This document shows, piece after piece, positions 1-5,547 of a stretch of 6,624 bases of DNA. Where the stretch lies: contig DANA01000049.1 of the NCBI GenBank assembly GCA_002508495.1, positions 4,830 to 11,453 on the forward strand, written 5' to 3'. Numbering within the stretch: the stretch's first letter is position 1; each line of letters begins with the position of its first letter. Under the pieces are notes generated by a model. It saw only the letters and a list, made by a program, of their open reading frames with translations. It was not told where the DNA came from and made no database searches. The stretch is from Methanoregula sp. UBA276. GTDB taxonomy: Archaea > Halobacteriota > Methanomicrobia > Methanomicrobiales > Methanospirillaceae. A program made the position numbers and the translations under genes.

Positions 1-1356
1 AACTCCTTCTCTGGAAAGTATGAGAGTGTCTTCTGCGCAAACCAGGGCAGTCCCGAGGAACGGTACGAGGCGTTCGAGAATGCGGTCAGAAAAGTTTATG
101 CAAGCACGATGGGTGAGGATGCGCTTGATTACCGGATGACCCGGGGTCTCGTTGACCAGGACGAACAGATGGCGATTTTAGTCCAGCGCGTGTCGGGGGA
201 CCAGTACGGGGATGATTACTTCCCGCATGTTGCCGGGGTAGGGAACTCCTCAAACCTCTACATCTGGGACAAGAGCGTTGATATGGATGCGGGGATGCTC
301 CGGCTGGTATTCGGGCTTGGCACGCGGGCGGTAGACCGGACGGTCGGGGATTACGCACGGATTGTCTGCCTTGATGACCCGTTACGGCTTCCCCCGATGA
401 ATTATGGGGATGAGAAGAAGTTCTCCCAGCGGATGGTCGATGTCCTCTCGCTCAAAGAGAACATCTGGTGCAACCGCAGGCTCGAAGAGTTCGTTTCCTA
501 TGATCTCAAAACCGATCGGGCACTTTTCATGAGCATTGATCTCCAGACTGCAGAGCGGTTGCGGGAGATGGGACGCAGCGATATCAGCGCATCGTATATT
601 CTCGATTTTAAACATCTGCTGGGCAATTCCGAATTCCCTGCCCTCATGCGGGACATGCTCTCCTTCATCTCGAAGGTGTATGATTATCCGGTCGATATCG
701 AATTTACGGCAAACTTCTTTCATGACCGTGATTTCAGGGTCAATTTATTGCAGTGCCGCCCGCTGCAGACGCGGGGGCTGGGCAGGAGTGTCGAGCTCCC
801 GCAGCTTACGGATGCAAACGACTGCATCTTCTCGATGAAAGGCAATTTCATGGGCGGTAATGTCCGGATACCCCTTGACTATCTCATTTATGTAAACCCA
901 CAGGAATACCTGAATCTTCCCGAGCAGGATAAGTATGCCGTGGCCCGGCACATCGGGGTGCTGAATACTGCACTCCGGGGAAAGAACGTTATGCTGCTCG
1001 GGCCGGGCCGGTGGGGGACCACTACGCCAATGCTTGGTGTGCCGGTCCGGTTCGCGGAGATCAGCCACATGGCTATCATTGGCGAGATGGCATCGAAGGA
1101 GGCCGGGTTCATGCCGGAACTTTCCTACGGAAGCCATTTCTTCCAGGATATTGTTGAGTCCGGGATCTTCTACGTTGCGATCTTTGATGGAGAAAAGGAT
1201 GTTGTCTTCAATGCCAGTCGCATCCTTGACCAGCCAAATATTTTAGAAGATATCGTTCCGGGAGGCAGCAGGTTTTTGGAGGTTATCCATGTTGTTGCGG
1301 CTGCCGGGACCGAAGTGTATTCGGATGTTGTTACGCAGACGGTTTTGTACCGGTGA
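1..1356 (+). CDS. PEP/pyruvate-binding domain protein (5' truncated)
   Basis: The reading frame is open from the first base and ends at TGA 1354-1356, giving 451 visible residues; the start lies outside the window. The visible part begins inside a PPDK_N-type (PEP/pyruvate-binding, ATP-grasp-like) domain, with FSGKYESVFCANQG at about residues 3-16. This domain ends near DIEFTANFF...NLLQCRPLQTRG, which corresponds to the 'IEWA...LLQSRP' end of the family. The last roughly 190 residues contain GPGRWGTTTPMLGVPV and YGSHFFQDIVESGIFYVAI, the C-terminal block of the 'PEP/pyruvate-binding domain-containing' family. I see no TSGG-x-SHAAI phosphohistidine site and no PEP-utilising barrel, so it is probably not a functional PEP synthase. 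The substrate is unknown. It is followed by a long gap and so is not part of the amt operon. Family assignment is fairly secure; function is not. Confidence 0.75.
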   Translation, partial: NSFSGKYESVFCANQGSPEERYEAFENAVRKVYASTMGEDALDYRMTRGLVDQDEQMAILVQRVSGDQYGDDYFPHVAGVGNSSNLYIWDKSVDMDAGMLRLVFGLGTRAVDRTVGDYARIVCLDDPLRLPPMNYGDEKKFSQRMVDVLSLKENIWCNRRLEEFVSYDLKTDRALFMSIDLQTAERLREMGRSDISASYILDFKHLLGNSEFPALMRDMLSFISKVYDYPVDIEFTANFFHDRDFRVNLLQCRPLQTRGLGRSVELPQLTDANDCIFSMKGNFMGGNVRIPLDYLIYVNPQEYLNLPEQDKYAVARHIGVLNTALRGKNVMLLGPGRWGTTTPMLGVPVRFAEISHMAIIGEMASKEAGFMPELSYGSHFFQDIVESGIFYVAIFDGEKDVVFNASRILDQPNILEDIVPGGSRFLEVIHVVAAAGTEVYSDVVTQTVLYR

Positions 1357-1550
1357 TGCTTCGAACCAATCGAATCTGCATCCAGACCTTCCTGCGCCCG
1401 CGCGGTCTTGCAGGATCCTGCCACACGATCGAAAAACCAGTGTCTTATTCCCGCAGCGCAATCCCTTCAGAAAAAACCCTGTACCGGGTCATTTTCCGAG
1501 ATGAATTCCTGTTGATTTTCATCGTTTTTAAAAAACCAGGTTCATGCCAC
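1357..1550. other. Intergenic region without a convincing gene
   Basis: No supportable gene is seen here. Short frames on both strands lack ribosome binding sites and recognisable protein features. Small structures are present: a 5-bp inverted repeat just after the upstream stop (TTCGA 1360-1364, TCGAA 1370-1374), a 12-bp palindrome GCAGGATCCTGC at 1410-1421, and the A/T palindrome GTTTTTAAAAAAC at 1524-1536. None has an assignable role. Confidence 0.5.
1512..1529 (+). terminator. Possible T-rich terminator of the upstream gene
   Basis: The stretch TTGATTTTCATCGTTTTT contains a T4 and a T5 run, and archaeal RNA polymerase can stop at T-rich tracts without a strong hairpin. It lies about 155 bases past the stop of the PEP/pyruvate-binding gene and just before the amt promoter, so it could separate the two units. 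The evidence is base composition only. Confidence 0.3.
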
Positions 1551-1570
1551 AATAATTAATTTTAAATATA
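1551..1570 (+). promoter_or_regulatory. Archaeal promoter (TATA box) of the amt-glnK operon
   Basis: AATAATTAATTTTAAATATA is a sharply A/T-rich island in a GC-rich neighbourhood. TTTAAATA (1561-1568) fits the methanogen TATA box, and the A/T-rich bases before it could serve as the TFB recognition element. With usual archaeal spacing, transcription would start near 1588-1592. That leaves an unusually long leader of about 185 bases before the amt start codon. Confidence 0.7.
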
Positions 1571-1572
1571 CT

Positions 1573-1586
1573 GGAACACAACTTCC
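1573..1586 (+). promoter_or_regulatory. NrpR-type nitrogen operator
   Basis: GGAACACAACTTCC matches the methanogen NrpR operator consensus GGAA-N6-TTCC exactly. It starts 3 bases after the TATA element and just before the expected transcription start, where a bound repressor would block initiation. NrpR represses nif, glnA and glnK-amt genes in Methanococcus and Methanosarcina and is released by 2-oxoglutarate during nitrogen starvation. Placement directly before an amt-glnK operon strongly supports the call. The nrpR gene itself is not in this window. Confidence 0.8.
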
Positions 1587-1640
1587 TACTAGAAAAAGAG
1601 ACAAAAGAACCCCCATGGCAAAACGTGGTGGCACGCCATC

Positions 1641-1772
1641 ATGAACCCGGTTTCCCGGACTTATCATCCGGCATTGGGCTCATGCGAGCGTGTGAAAGAA
1701 AATCCGGCATTCCGGATTTTTTTCAAGAAACGTACCGCACAAAAAACCGATGCAAATCAGATAACCAGGTGA
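1641..1772 (+). CDS. Possible 43-codon upstream ORF in the amt leader
   Basis: An ATG at 1641 opens 43 codons ending in TGA 1770-1772. That stop is the last three bases of the AGGTGA ribosome binding site of amt, 5 bases before the amt ATG, an arrangement typical of translational coupling. The peptide begins MNPVSRTYHPALG, is basic towards its end, and resembles no family I know. A weak GGTGG (1627-1631) lies upstream. A 9-codon ORF (MAKRGGTPS, 1615-1644) ends with an ATGA overlap at its start. It may be a regulatory leader peptide or chance. Confidence 0.3.
   Translation: MNPVSRTYHPALGSCERVKENPAFRIFFKKRTAQKTDANQITR
1666..1711 (+). repeat. 10-bp direct repeat in the amt leader
   Basis: ATCCGGCATT occurs at 1666-1675 and again at 1702-1711, 36 bases apart. 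Both copies can pair with CCGGAT at 1712-1717, and the first can also pair with CCGGA at 1655-1659, so alternative RNA folds are possible in the leader. Confidence 0.5.
1696..1723 (+). promoter_or_regulatory. Leader hairpin with T7 tract before amt
   Basis: AAAATCCGG (1699-1707) and CCGGATTTT (1712-1720) form a perfect 9-bp stem with a CATT loop. A G-U pair and two A-U pairs can extend it to 1696-1723. The right arm runs into seven T residues (1717-1723), giving a terminator-like shape between the promoter and the amt start codon. It may be an attenuator, an mRNA stability element or a protein-binding site. The structure is clear from the sequence; the role is inferred. Confidence 0.45.
1767..1772 (+). 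promoter_or_regulatory. Ribosome binding site that sets the amt start
   Basis: AGGTGA matches the methanogen anti-Shine-Dalgarno target GGAGGTGA and lies 5 bases before ATG 1778. It selects this ATG over in-frame upstream starts such as ATG 1625, whose extra 51 residues are unlike any Amt N-terminus. Confidence 0.8.
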
Positions 1773-1777
1773 GAAGA

Positions 1778-2980
1778 ATGGCAATAGATTCTGGAGCAAC
1801 AGCATGGATTCTGGCCTCAACGGCGCTTGTCATGCTCATGACGCCAGCGGTAGGATTCTTTTATGGGGGGCTTGTTCGCAGGAAAAACCTGATCTCCATG
1901 ATCACCCTGTCGTTCGTCGCCTTTGCACTGGTCAGTATCCAGTGGGTAGTGATCGGGTACTCGTTTGCGTTTGGATCCGATACCGGCGGGTTCATCGGCA
2001 ACCTCGAGTACCTTGGACTGAATAACGTCACCATGGACCCCGGACCATTCAGCGAGGCCATACCCGGCCTCCTGTTCATGGTATTCCAGCTGGTCTTTGC
2101 AGCACTCACAATGGCAATCGTGACCTCGGGAATTGCCGAGCGGGTCAAGTTCAGCGCATACATCGTCTTTGCCCTGCTCTGGACTACCCTTGTCTATGAT
2201 CCCCTTGCCCACTGGGTATGGGGAGGCGGCTGGGCAGCACAGTTCGGCGCGCTGGACTTTGCTGGCGGCACTGTGGTGCATATCAGCAGCGGGTTTGCTG
2301 CACTGGCCCTCGCGGTGGTCATCGGGAAACGGGCGGGTTTTGGGCAGTATGTCATGGAACCCAACAACATTCCCCTGACCATTCTCGGAGCCGGGCTGCT
2401 CTGGTTCGGGTGGTTCGGGTTCAACGCGGGAAGCGCGATTGCTGCCGATGGTCTTGCGGCGAACGCCTTTGTTACGACCAACATCGCAGCAGCGGCAGGT
2501 GCACTGGCATGGATGTTTGCCAGCTGGGTCAAAGGCCGGCCCAGTTCGCTCGGGTTTGTCAGCGGTGCAATTGCCGGCCTCGTTGCTATCACCCCGGCTG
2601 CAGGGTTCGTCACGCCCCTTGCAGCCATCCTGATTGGTGCTGTCGGCGGGTTGTTCTGCTACCGTATCATGCTCTGGCGCATCCAAAAAGGCCTCGATGA
2701 GAGCCTTGATGCGTGGGCAATCCATGGCATGGGGGGTCTCTGGGGCGCGCTCGCAACCGGTATCTTCGCGATTGCTGCAGTCAACGGAGCATCCGGTCTC
2801 ATTGAAGGAAACGTACACCAGTTTGTCGCAAACGCAGCCGGTGCATTGGCTGCCGTTCTGTACGCGTTCGTGGTGACGTATGTCCTGGCAGTCGTAATCG
2901 ACAAGACCATCGGCCTGCGGGTGACGGAAGAAGAGGAGTATGTCGGCCTTGATATCTCGCAGCACGGGGAGCGCTGCTAA
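1778..2980 (+). CDS. amt: Ammonium transporter Amt
   Basis: This is a 400-residue Amt/MEP/Rh channel of the usual length, with about 11 membrane segments, trimeric in known members. It conducts ammonium across the cytoplasmic membrane. The ORF is open further upstream, but ATG 1778 follows AGGTGA by 5 bases and starts at the family N-terminus. Pore residues follow E. coli AmtB numbering closely: Phe107, Trp148, Asp160, His168 (in DFAGGTVVHIS), Phe215 and Ser219, plus the second pore histidine His316 in DAWAIHGMGG. The cytoplasmic C-terminal region (about 376-400) reads GLRVTEEEEYVGLDISQHGE, the conserved regulatory tail that couples subunits and responds to GlnK. It is first in an operon with three PII genes (17 bases to glnK1) behind an NrpR-type operator, so expression is expected under nitrogen limitation. 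All key residues are intact. Confidence 0.97.
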   Translation: MAIDSGATAWILASTALVMLMTPAVGFFYGGLVRRKNLISMITLSFVAFALVSIQWVVIGYSFAFGSDTGGFIGNLEYLGLNNVTMDPGPFSEAIPGLLFMVFQLVFAALTMAIVTSGIAERVKFSAYIVFALLWTTLVYDPLAHWVWGGGWAAQFGALDFAGGTVVHISSGFAALALAVVIGKRAGFGQYVMEPNNIPLTILGAGLLWFGWFGFNAGSAIAADGLAANAFVTTNIAAAAGALAWMFASWVKGRPSSLGFVSGAIAGLVAITPAAGFVTPLAAILIGAVGGLFCYRIMLWRIQKGLDESLDAWAIHGMGGLWGALATGIFAIAAVNGASGLIEGNVHQFVANAAGALAAVLYAFVVTYVLAVVIDKTIGLRVTEEEEYVGLDISQHGERC

Positions 2981-2984
2981 AAAA

Positions 2985-2990
2985 GGAGGA
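2985..2990 (+). promoter_or_regulatory. Ribosome binding site of glnK1
   Basis: GGAGGA lies in the 17-base gap after the amt stop and 7 bases before ATG 2998. It is the strongest ribosome binding site of the three PII genes, suggesting glnK1 is the best translated. Confidence 0.75.
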
Positions 2991-2997
2991 ATGACCC

Positions 2998-3459
2998 ATG
3001 AAAATGGTAAAGGCTATCATCAAACCCGAACGGTTTGAATCGGTAAAGAATGCAGTGGAGAAGAACGGGTTTTCCGGCATGACCGTTACGGAAGTCAAAG
3101 GGCGCGGTGAACAGAAAGGCATCACCCTTGCATACCGCGGGGGTCGCATGAATGTCGACCTCCTGCCCAAGATCCAGATCGAGATAGTGGTCAATTATGA
3201 CCAGGTCGATTTTCTGGTCAGCACAATCGCGGAATCCTGCCGGACCGGAAAAGTCGGGGACGGCAGGATCTTCGTAACCCCGGTCGAGAGGGTGGTACGA
3301 ATACGGACCGGGGAATCGCTGGATGAAAAGTCAGTCGAACGGGGGCCGGACCTCACGGCGTATGCAGCGGCTGATCTCATCTCCTCTGCAACAGAAAAGG
3401 AGAAGTATGTCAGCCTGGAGATCTCGCAACCAGTGACCGCAGAATCGCGAGGTGCGTAA
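2998..3459 (+). CDS. glnK1: PII signal protein GlnK1 with Amt-tail-like C-terminal extension
   Basis: This 153-residue PII protein is about 40 residues longer than the usual 112. PII trimers bind ATP/ADP and 2-oxoglutarate and plug Amt with their T-loops. The core is intact: Gln39 and Lys58 (2-oxoglutarate ligands), T-loop Arg47 in AYRGGR (the residue that enters the Amt pore), the B-loop TGKVGDGR (83-90), and Arg101/Arg103 in RIRTGE. The uridylylation residue Tyr51 is Met, so that modification cannot occur at this site; control is presumably by effector binding alone. The tail (107-153) is odd: residues 132-144, TEKEKYVSLEISQ, match TEEEEYVGLDISQ (383-395) of the upstream Amt at 9 of 13 positions. 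The gene starts 17 bases after amt. The gene number is by operon position only. Confidence 0.93.
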   Translation: MKMVKAIIKPERFESVKNAVEKNGFSGMTVTEVKGRGEQKGITLAYRGGRMNVDLLPKIQIEIVVNYDQVDFLVSTIAESCRTGKVGDGRIFVTPVERVVRIRTGESLDEKSVERGPDLTAYAAADLISSATEKEKYVSLEISQPVTAESRGA

Positions 3460-3464
3460 GGTCC

Positions 3465-3917
3465 ATGAAACTGGTGCGGGCAGTACTGCGTCCTGAACGA
3501 CTCGGGATACTCTGTGAGGCCCTCAACACGAACGGGTTCTTTGGTCTGACCGTCATCCCGGTTGAGGGCAGGAAGCACAAGGGTTTTAGCAATCAGGAGC
3601 TCTGCAGGGATCTCCAGCTTGAGGACACCCTCCCCCGCATCCAGATCGAGATCGTCACGACTTCCGCACGGGTAGCACTCCTGACAAGCATCATTTTGGA
3701 GTCCTGCCGGACCGGTAAAGCCGGCGATGGCAGCATCGTCGTCATACCGGTCGAAAGAGTGTTCCGGATACAGAGCGGAGGGCTTGTAACCCCTGCACGG
3801 GAAGTTCTGGATTCTTCCGTTGACGGTCGTTCATGCAGGTACAGGATAGCGAACAACGAACAGAACAGCACCAATGTCCCGCACCCTGTTGCAGCGGACC
3901 AGAAAGGAGAACGATGA
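3465..3917 (+). CDS. Divergent PII-family protein GlnK2
   Basis: This 150-residue PII homologue (MKLVRAVLRPERLGIL start, RTGKAGDGS B-loop, VERVFRIQ end of core) has a C-terminal tail of about 40 residues unlike that of GlnK1. Many functional residues are altered. The T-loop reads GRKHKGFSNQELCRDLQLED, with no equivalent of Gln39, Cys in place of Arg47 and no Tyr51. Position 90 is Ser rather than Lys/Arg, Phe92 is Val, and Arg103 is Gln. It probably does not plug Amt or bind 2-oxoglutarate normally. It may form mixed trimers with its neighbours or contact another target. The start codon is 5 bases after the glnK1 stop; the ribosome binding site GAGGTG (3449-3454) lies within glnK1 and is somewhat far from the ATG. 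The family is certain; the role is unknown. Confidence 0.85.
   Translation: MKLVRAVLRPERLGILCEALNTNGFFGLTVIPVEGRKHKGFSNQELCRDLQLEDTLPRIQIEIVTTSARVALLTSIILESCRTGKAGDGSIVVIPVERVFRIQSGGLVTPAREVLDSSVDGRSCRYRIANNEQNSTNVPHPVAADQKGER
3905..3910 (+). promoter_or_regulatory. Ribosome binding site deciding the glnK3 start
   Basis: AGGAGA lies inside the end of glnK2. Aligned to GGAGGTGA, it ends right at ATG 3914 (no spacer) but leaves 6 bases to ATG 3920, matching the 5-base spacing of amt and glnK1. This favours ATG 3920. ATG 3914, which forms an ATGA overlap with the glnK2 stop, would add only two residues (MT). Confidence 0.5.
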
Positions 3918-3919
3918 CA

Positions 3920-4318
3920 ATGAAACTGGTAAAAGCTATCATCAAGCCCGAGCGGCTGGAAATGGTAAAGAAAGCTCTTGAAGAGAACGGGTATGCCGGC
4001 ATGACCATCACAGAGGTCATGGGACGTGGTGAACAGAAGGGCATCTCCTTAGAGTACCGCGGCGGCCGCATGATGGTCGACCTCCTGCCCAAAGTCCAGA
4101 TCGAGCTGGTTGTCCCGTATGACAACGTTGACCTCCTCATCAGGACCATTGCGGATTCGTGCCGGACGGGGAAAGTCGGCGACGGCATGATCTTTGTCCT
4201 GCCGGTCGAGAAGGCAATACGGATCCGGACCGGCGAGGCACAGGAAGATCTGCCGGCCAATGCGCGAATCGACATCGGAGCATATTCCCGGCCCCCGCAT
4301 CTCGCAACCCGGGAGTAG
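3920..4318 (+). CDS. PII signal protein GlnK3
   Basis: This is a 132-residue PII protein. Hand alignment over residues 1-106 gives 80 identities to GlnK1, pointing to a tandem duplication. Gln39, Arg47 (EYRGGR), Lys58, the B-loop TGKVGDG and Arg101/Arg103 are kept, so it should be able to plug Amt. As in GlnK1, position 51 is Met. Position 90, normally Lys/Arg and contacting ATP phosphates, is Met (GDGMIFV), which may change nucleotide affinity. The C-terminal extension of about 26 residues (SRPPHLATRE at the end) lacks the Amt-like motif of GlnK1. The start overlaps or abuts glnK2; ATG 3914 is the alternative. It is the last gene of the operon, 67 bases before the end of a convergent gene. 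Confidence 0.92.
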   Translation: MKLVKAIIKPERLEMVKKALEENGYAGMTITEVMGRGEQKGISLEYRGGRMMVDLLPKVQIELVVPYDNVDLLIRTIADSCRTGKVGDGMIFVLPVEKAIRIRTGEAQEDLPANARIDIGAYSRPPHLATRE

Positions 4319-4332
4319 AGACAAAAGTATCT

Positions 4333-4377
4333 TCCGGGCGGATGTAAGGTATCAATCCCCCGGATCTCTGTTTTTTT
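4333..4377 (+). terminator. Terminator of the amt-glnK operon
   Basis: An inverted repeat TCCGGG (4333-4338) / CCCGGA (4359-4364) with a 20-base loop is followed by seven T residues at 4371-4377, about 50 bases after the glnK3 stop. The T7 run alone would be enough for archaeal termination; the hairpin is modest. It lies just before the end of the convergent - strand gene. Confidence 0.6.
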
Positions 4378-4385
4378 ACGTGCCT

Positions 4386-5519
4386 TTATGCAATAGAGAA
4401 CGCATCCAGGACCTGGAGCGCCGCCCGGGCCCCCAACGTCGGCTGGATCGATTCGAGCCAGAGGAAGAACCCGACCCGGGGCGGCGTGGGGCGCTCGAAC
4501 CGGAAGTGCCCGTCCTTTGTCTGGATCATCTTGTGATACTCCTTCTTCTGCTTTGACCGCAGGTAGATGATCAGCTCGTAACCGGGAAGGTCGGTTGCAA
4601 TGACGGCTTTTGAATACAGCCCGAAAAAGTCCTCATATGCGACCTTCTTTCCCCGCACCACAAGGCCGTACTGGTCGCATATCGCTTTTATTGCCGGGGG
4701 AAAGAGTCCGCCGTACAATACTTTCTTGACCAGTTGCTCGGTAGTGCCTGGTATCTCCGGCCGGCACCTGCCCGGTTTTTTGGCGATCTCGCTGAAGATA
4801 CGGTTTTTCAGTTCGTCATGGTAGCGCTTGTATTCAAAGGGGTGCTTCATCGGAAAGTCCGTAGCGCGAGCCAGCTTGGGGTGGTCTTTTGGCAGGTTGT
4901 AGATGATCCGGGGCCGGTAGTGCTTGACCAGCCTCTTGATCTCCTCGCAGGAACTGGTGTGGATGATGGCGTTGGTCTTGTCTTTTGCAAGCCGTTTCAC
5001 CACGGAATAATTCGAGAGGTCGAACGAAGAGACTAATAAGAACGGCGTGGTCTTCTGGTCGTACAGGTACCCGAGAAGTTTCTTCTTGTACGCGATCTCG
5101 ATCTCGAACTCCCTGAGGTCCGATGGTGAGGTTACGACCTCGGCAAACGCGACATGGTTGCGGGAATCCATGAGCAGCATGTCGAACTCTGCAAGATCCT
5201 GGCCATTGCCCCGGATGGTAATATCGCCGTATTTCGAGTAAAAGAGCCCGTTCTGCCCGAGCCGGACGTTCTCGCGCCGGCTGGGGGCATCGGCACCTTT
5301 CATGGCAAGATACCGGATAGTATCTGACTTTCTGGCGATATCAAGGAACATCTCGTACACGATCGCCTCGAACCAGCGCCCTTCGGCAGTCCGCATCGGT
5401 TCGATGTCGGGAGAGAAGAGTTTTTTGCGCTCGACCTTGTTCATGTGCCGCGTGGCATTGATGGCGATGGCGGCTGTTGGTTTGAAATGCCGGAAATTGG
5501 AATTCAGCCACGGGATCAT
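4386..5519 (-). CDS. Hypothetical protein, possible PD-(D/E)XK-like fold
   Basis: This is a 377-residue soluble protein with no signal peptide or membrane segment; I do not recognise the family. The N-terminal half resembles the layout of PD-(D/E)XK nucleases: a helix with Glu46/Glu51 (AEGRWFEAIVYEMF), a strand with Asp113 (LAEFDMLLMD), then HVAFAEVV with Glu127. The usual catalytic Lys two residues after the Glu is Val129, so the domain may be inactive or use a lysine from KKK 145-147. The C-terminal half is basic, with KSKQKK-like and RVGFFLW segments, and is unassigned. No ribosome binding site precedes ATG 5519; a nearly leaderless transcript is possible, and Met26 or Met42 are alternative starts. 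Orientation is the same as gdhA, 113 bases downstream of its stop, with a poly-T tract between, so it is probably a separate unit. The nuclease link is an inference from residue spacing only. Confidence 0.7.
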   Translation of the reverse strand: MIPWLNSNFRHFKPTAAIAINATRHMNKVERKKLFSPDIEPMRTAEGRWFEAIVYEMFLDIARKSDTIRYLAMKGADAPSRRENVRLGQNGLFYSKYGDITIRGNGQDLAEFDMLLMDSRNHVAFAEVVTSPSDLREFEIEIAYKKKLLGYLYDQKTTPFLLVSSFDLSNYSVVKRLAKDKTNAIIHTSSCEEIKRLVKHYRPRIIYNLPKDHPKLARATDFPMKHPFEYKRYHDELKNRIFSEIAKKPGRCRPEIPGTTEQLVKKVLYGGLFPPAIKAICDQYGLVVRGKKVAYEDFFGLYSKAVIATDLPGYELIIYLRSKQKKEYHKMIQTKDGHFRFERPTPPRVGFFLWLESIQPTLGARAALQVLDAFSIA

Positions 5520-5547
5520 GATAGTTGCTAAAAATTTGCGGTACTAG

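Noticed and set aside
1071..1100. ISHMAIIGEMA segment resembling the SHAAI phosphohistidine motif of PEP synthase
   Set aside because: The TSGG/GGR context is missing. In the related bacterial family the same position is not a conserved His, so the likeness is superficial.
1410..1421. 12-bp palindrome GCAGGATCCTGC
   Set aside because: It is a single short palindrome with no partner copy, T tract or promoter beside it, and is compatible with chance.
1353..1559. 68-codon + strand frame after the first gene
   Set aside because: It has no ribosome binding site, no family resemblance, and spans the probable terminator region.
1625..1777. In-frame N-terminal extension of Amt by 51 residues
   Set aside because: The extension is polar and unlike any Amt N-terminus. 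ATG 1778 has an ideal ribosome binding site and begins at the family start.
1817..2965. Long 382-codon open frame on the - strand opposite amt
   Set aside because: It mirrors amt codon by codon, has no recognisable domain or ribosome binding site, and is an antisense shadow of a GC-biased membrane-protein gene.
3800..3818. GGAAG / CTTCC inverted repeat resembling a second NrpR site
   Set aside because: The GGAA and TTCC halves are 11 bases apart rather than 6, and the repeat lies inside the glnK2 coding region with no promoter nearby.
4194..4556. 120-codon + strand frame running past the end of glnK3
   Set aside because: It is in another frame of glnK3 and then antisense to the hypothetical gene, crosses the operon terminator, and shows no protein-like features.
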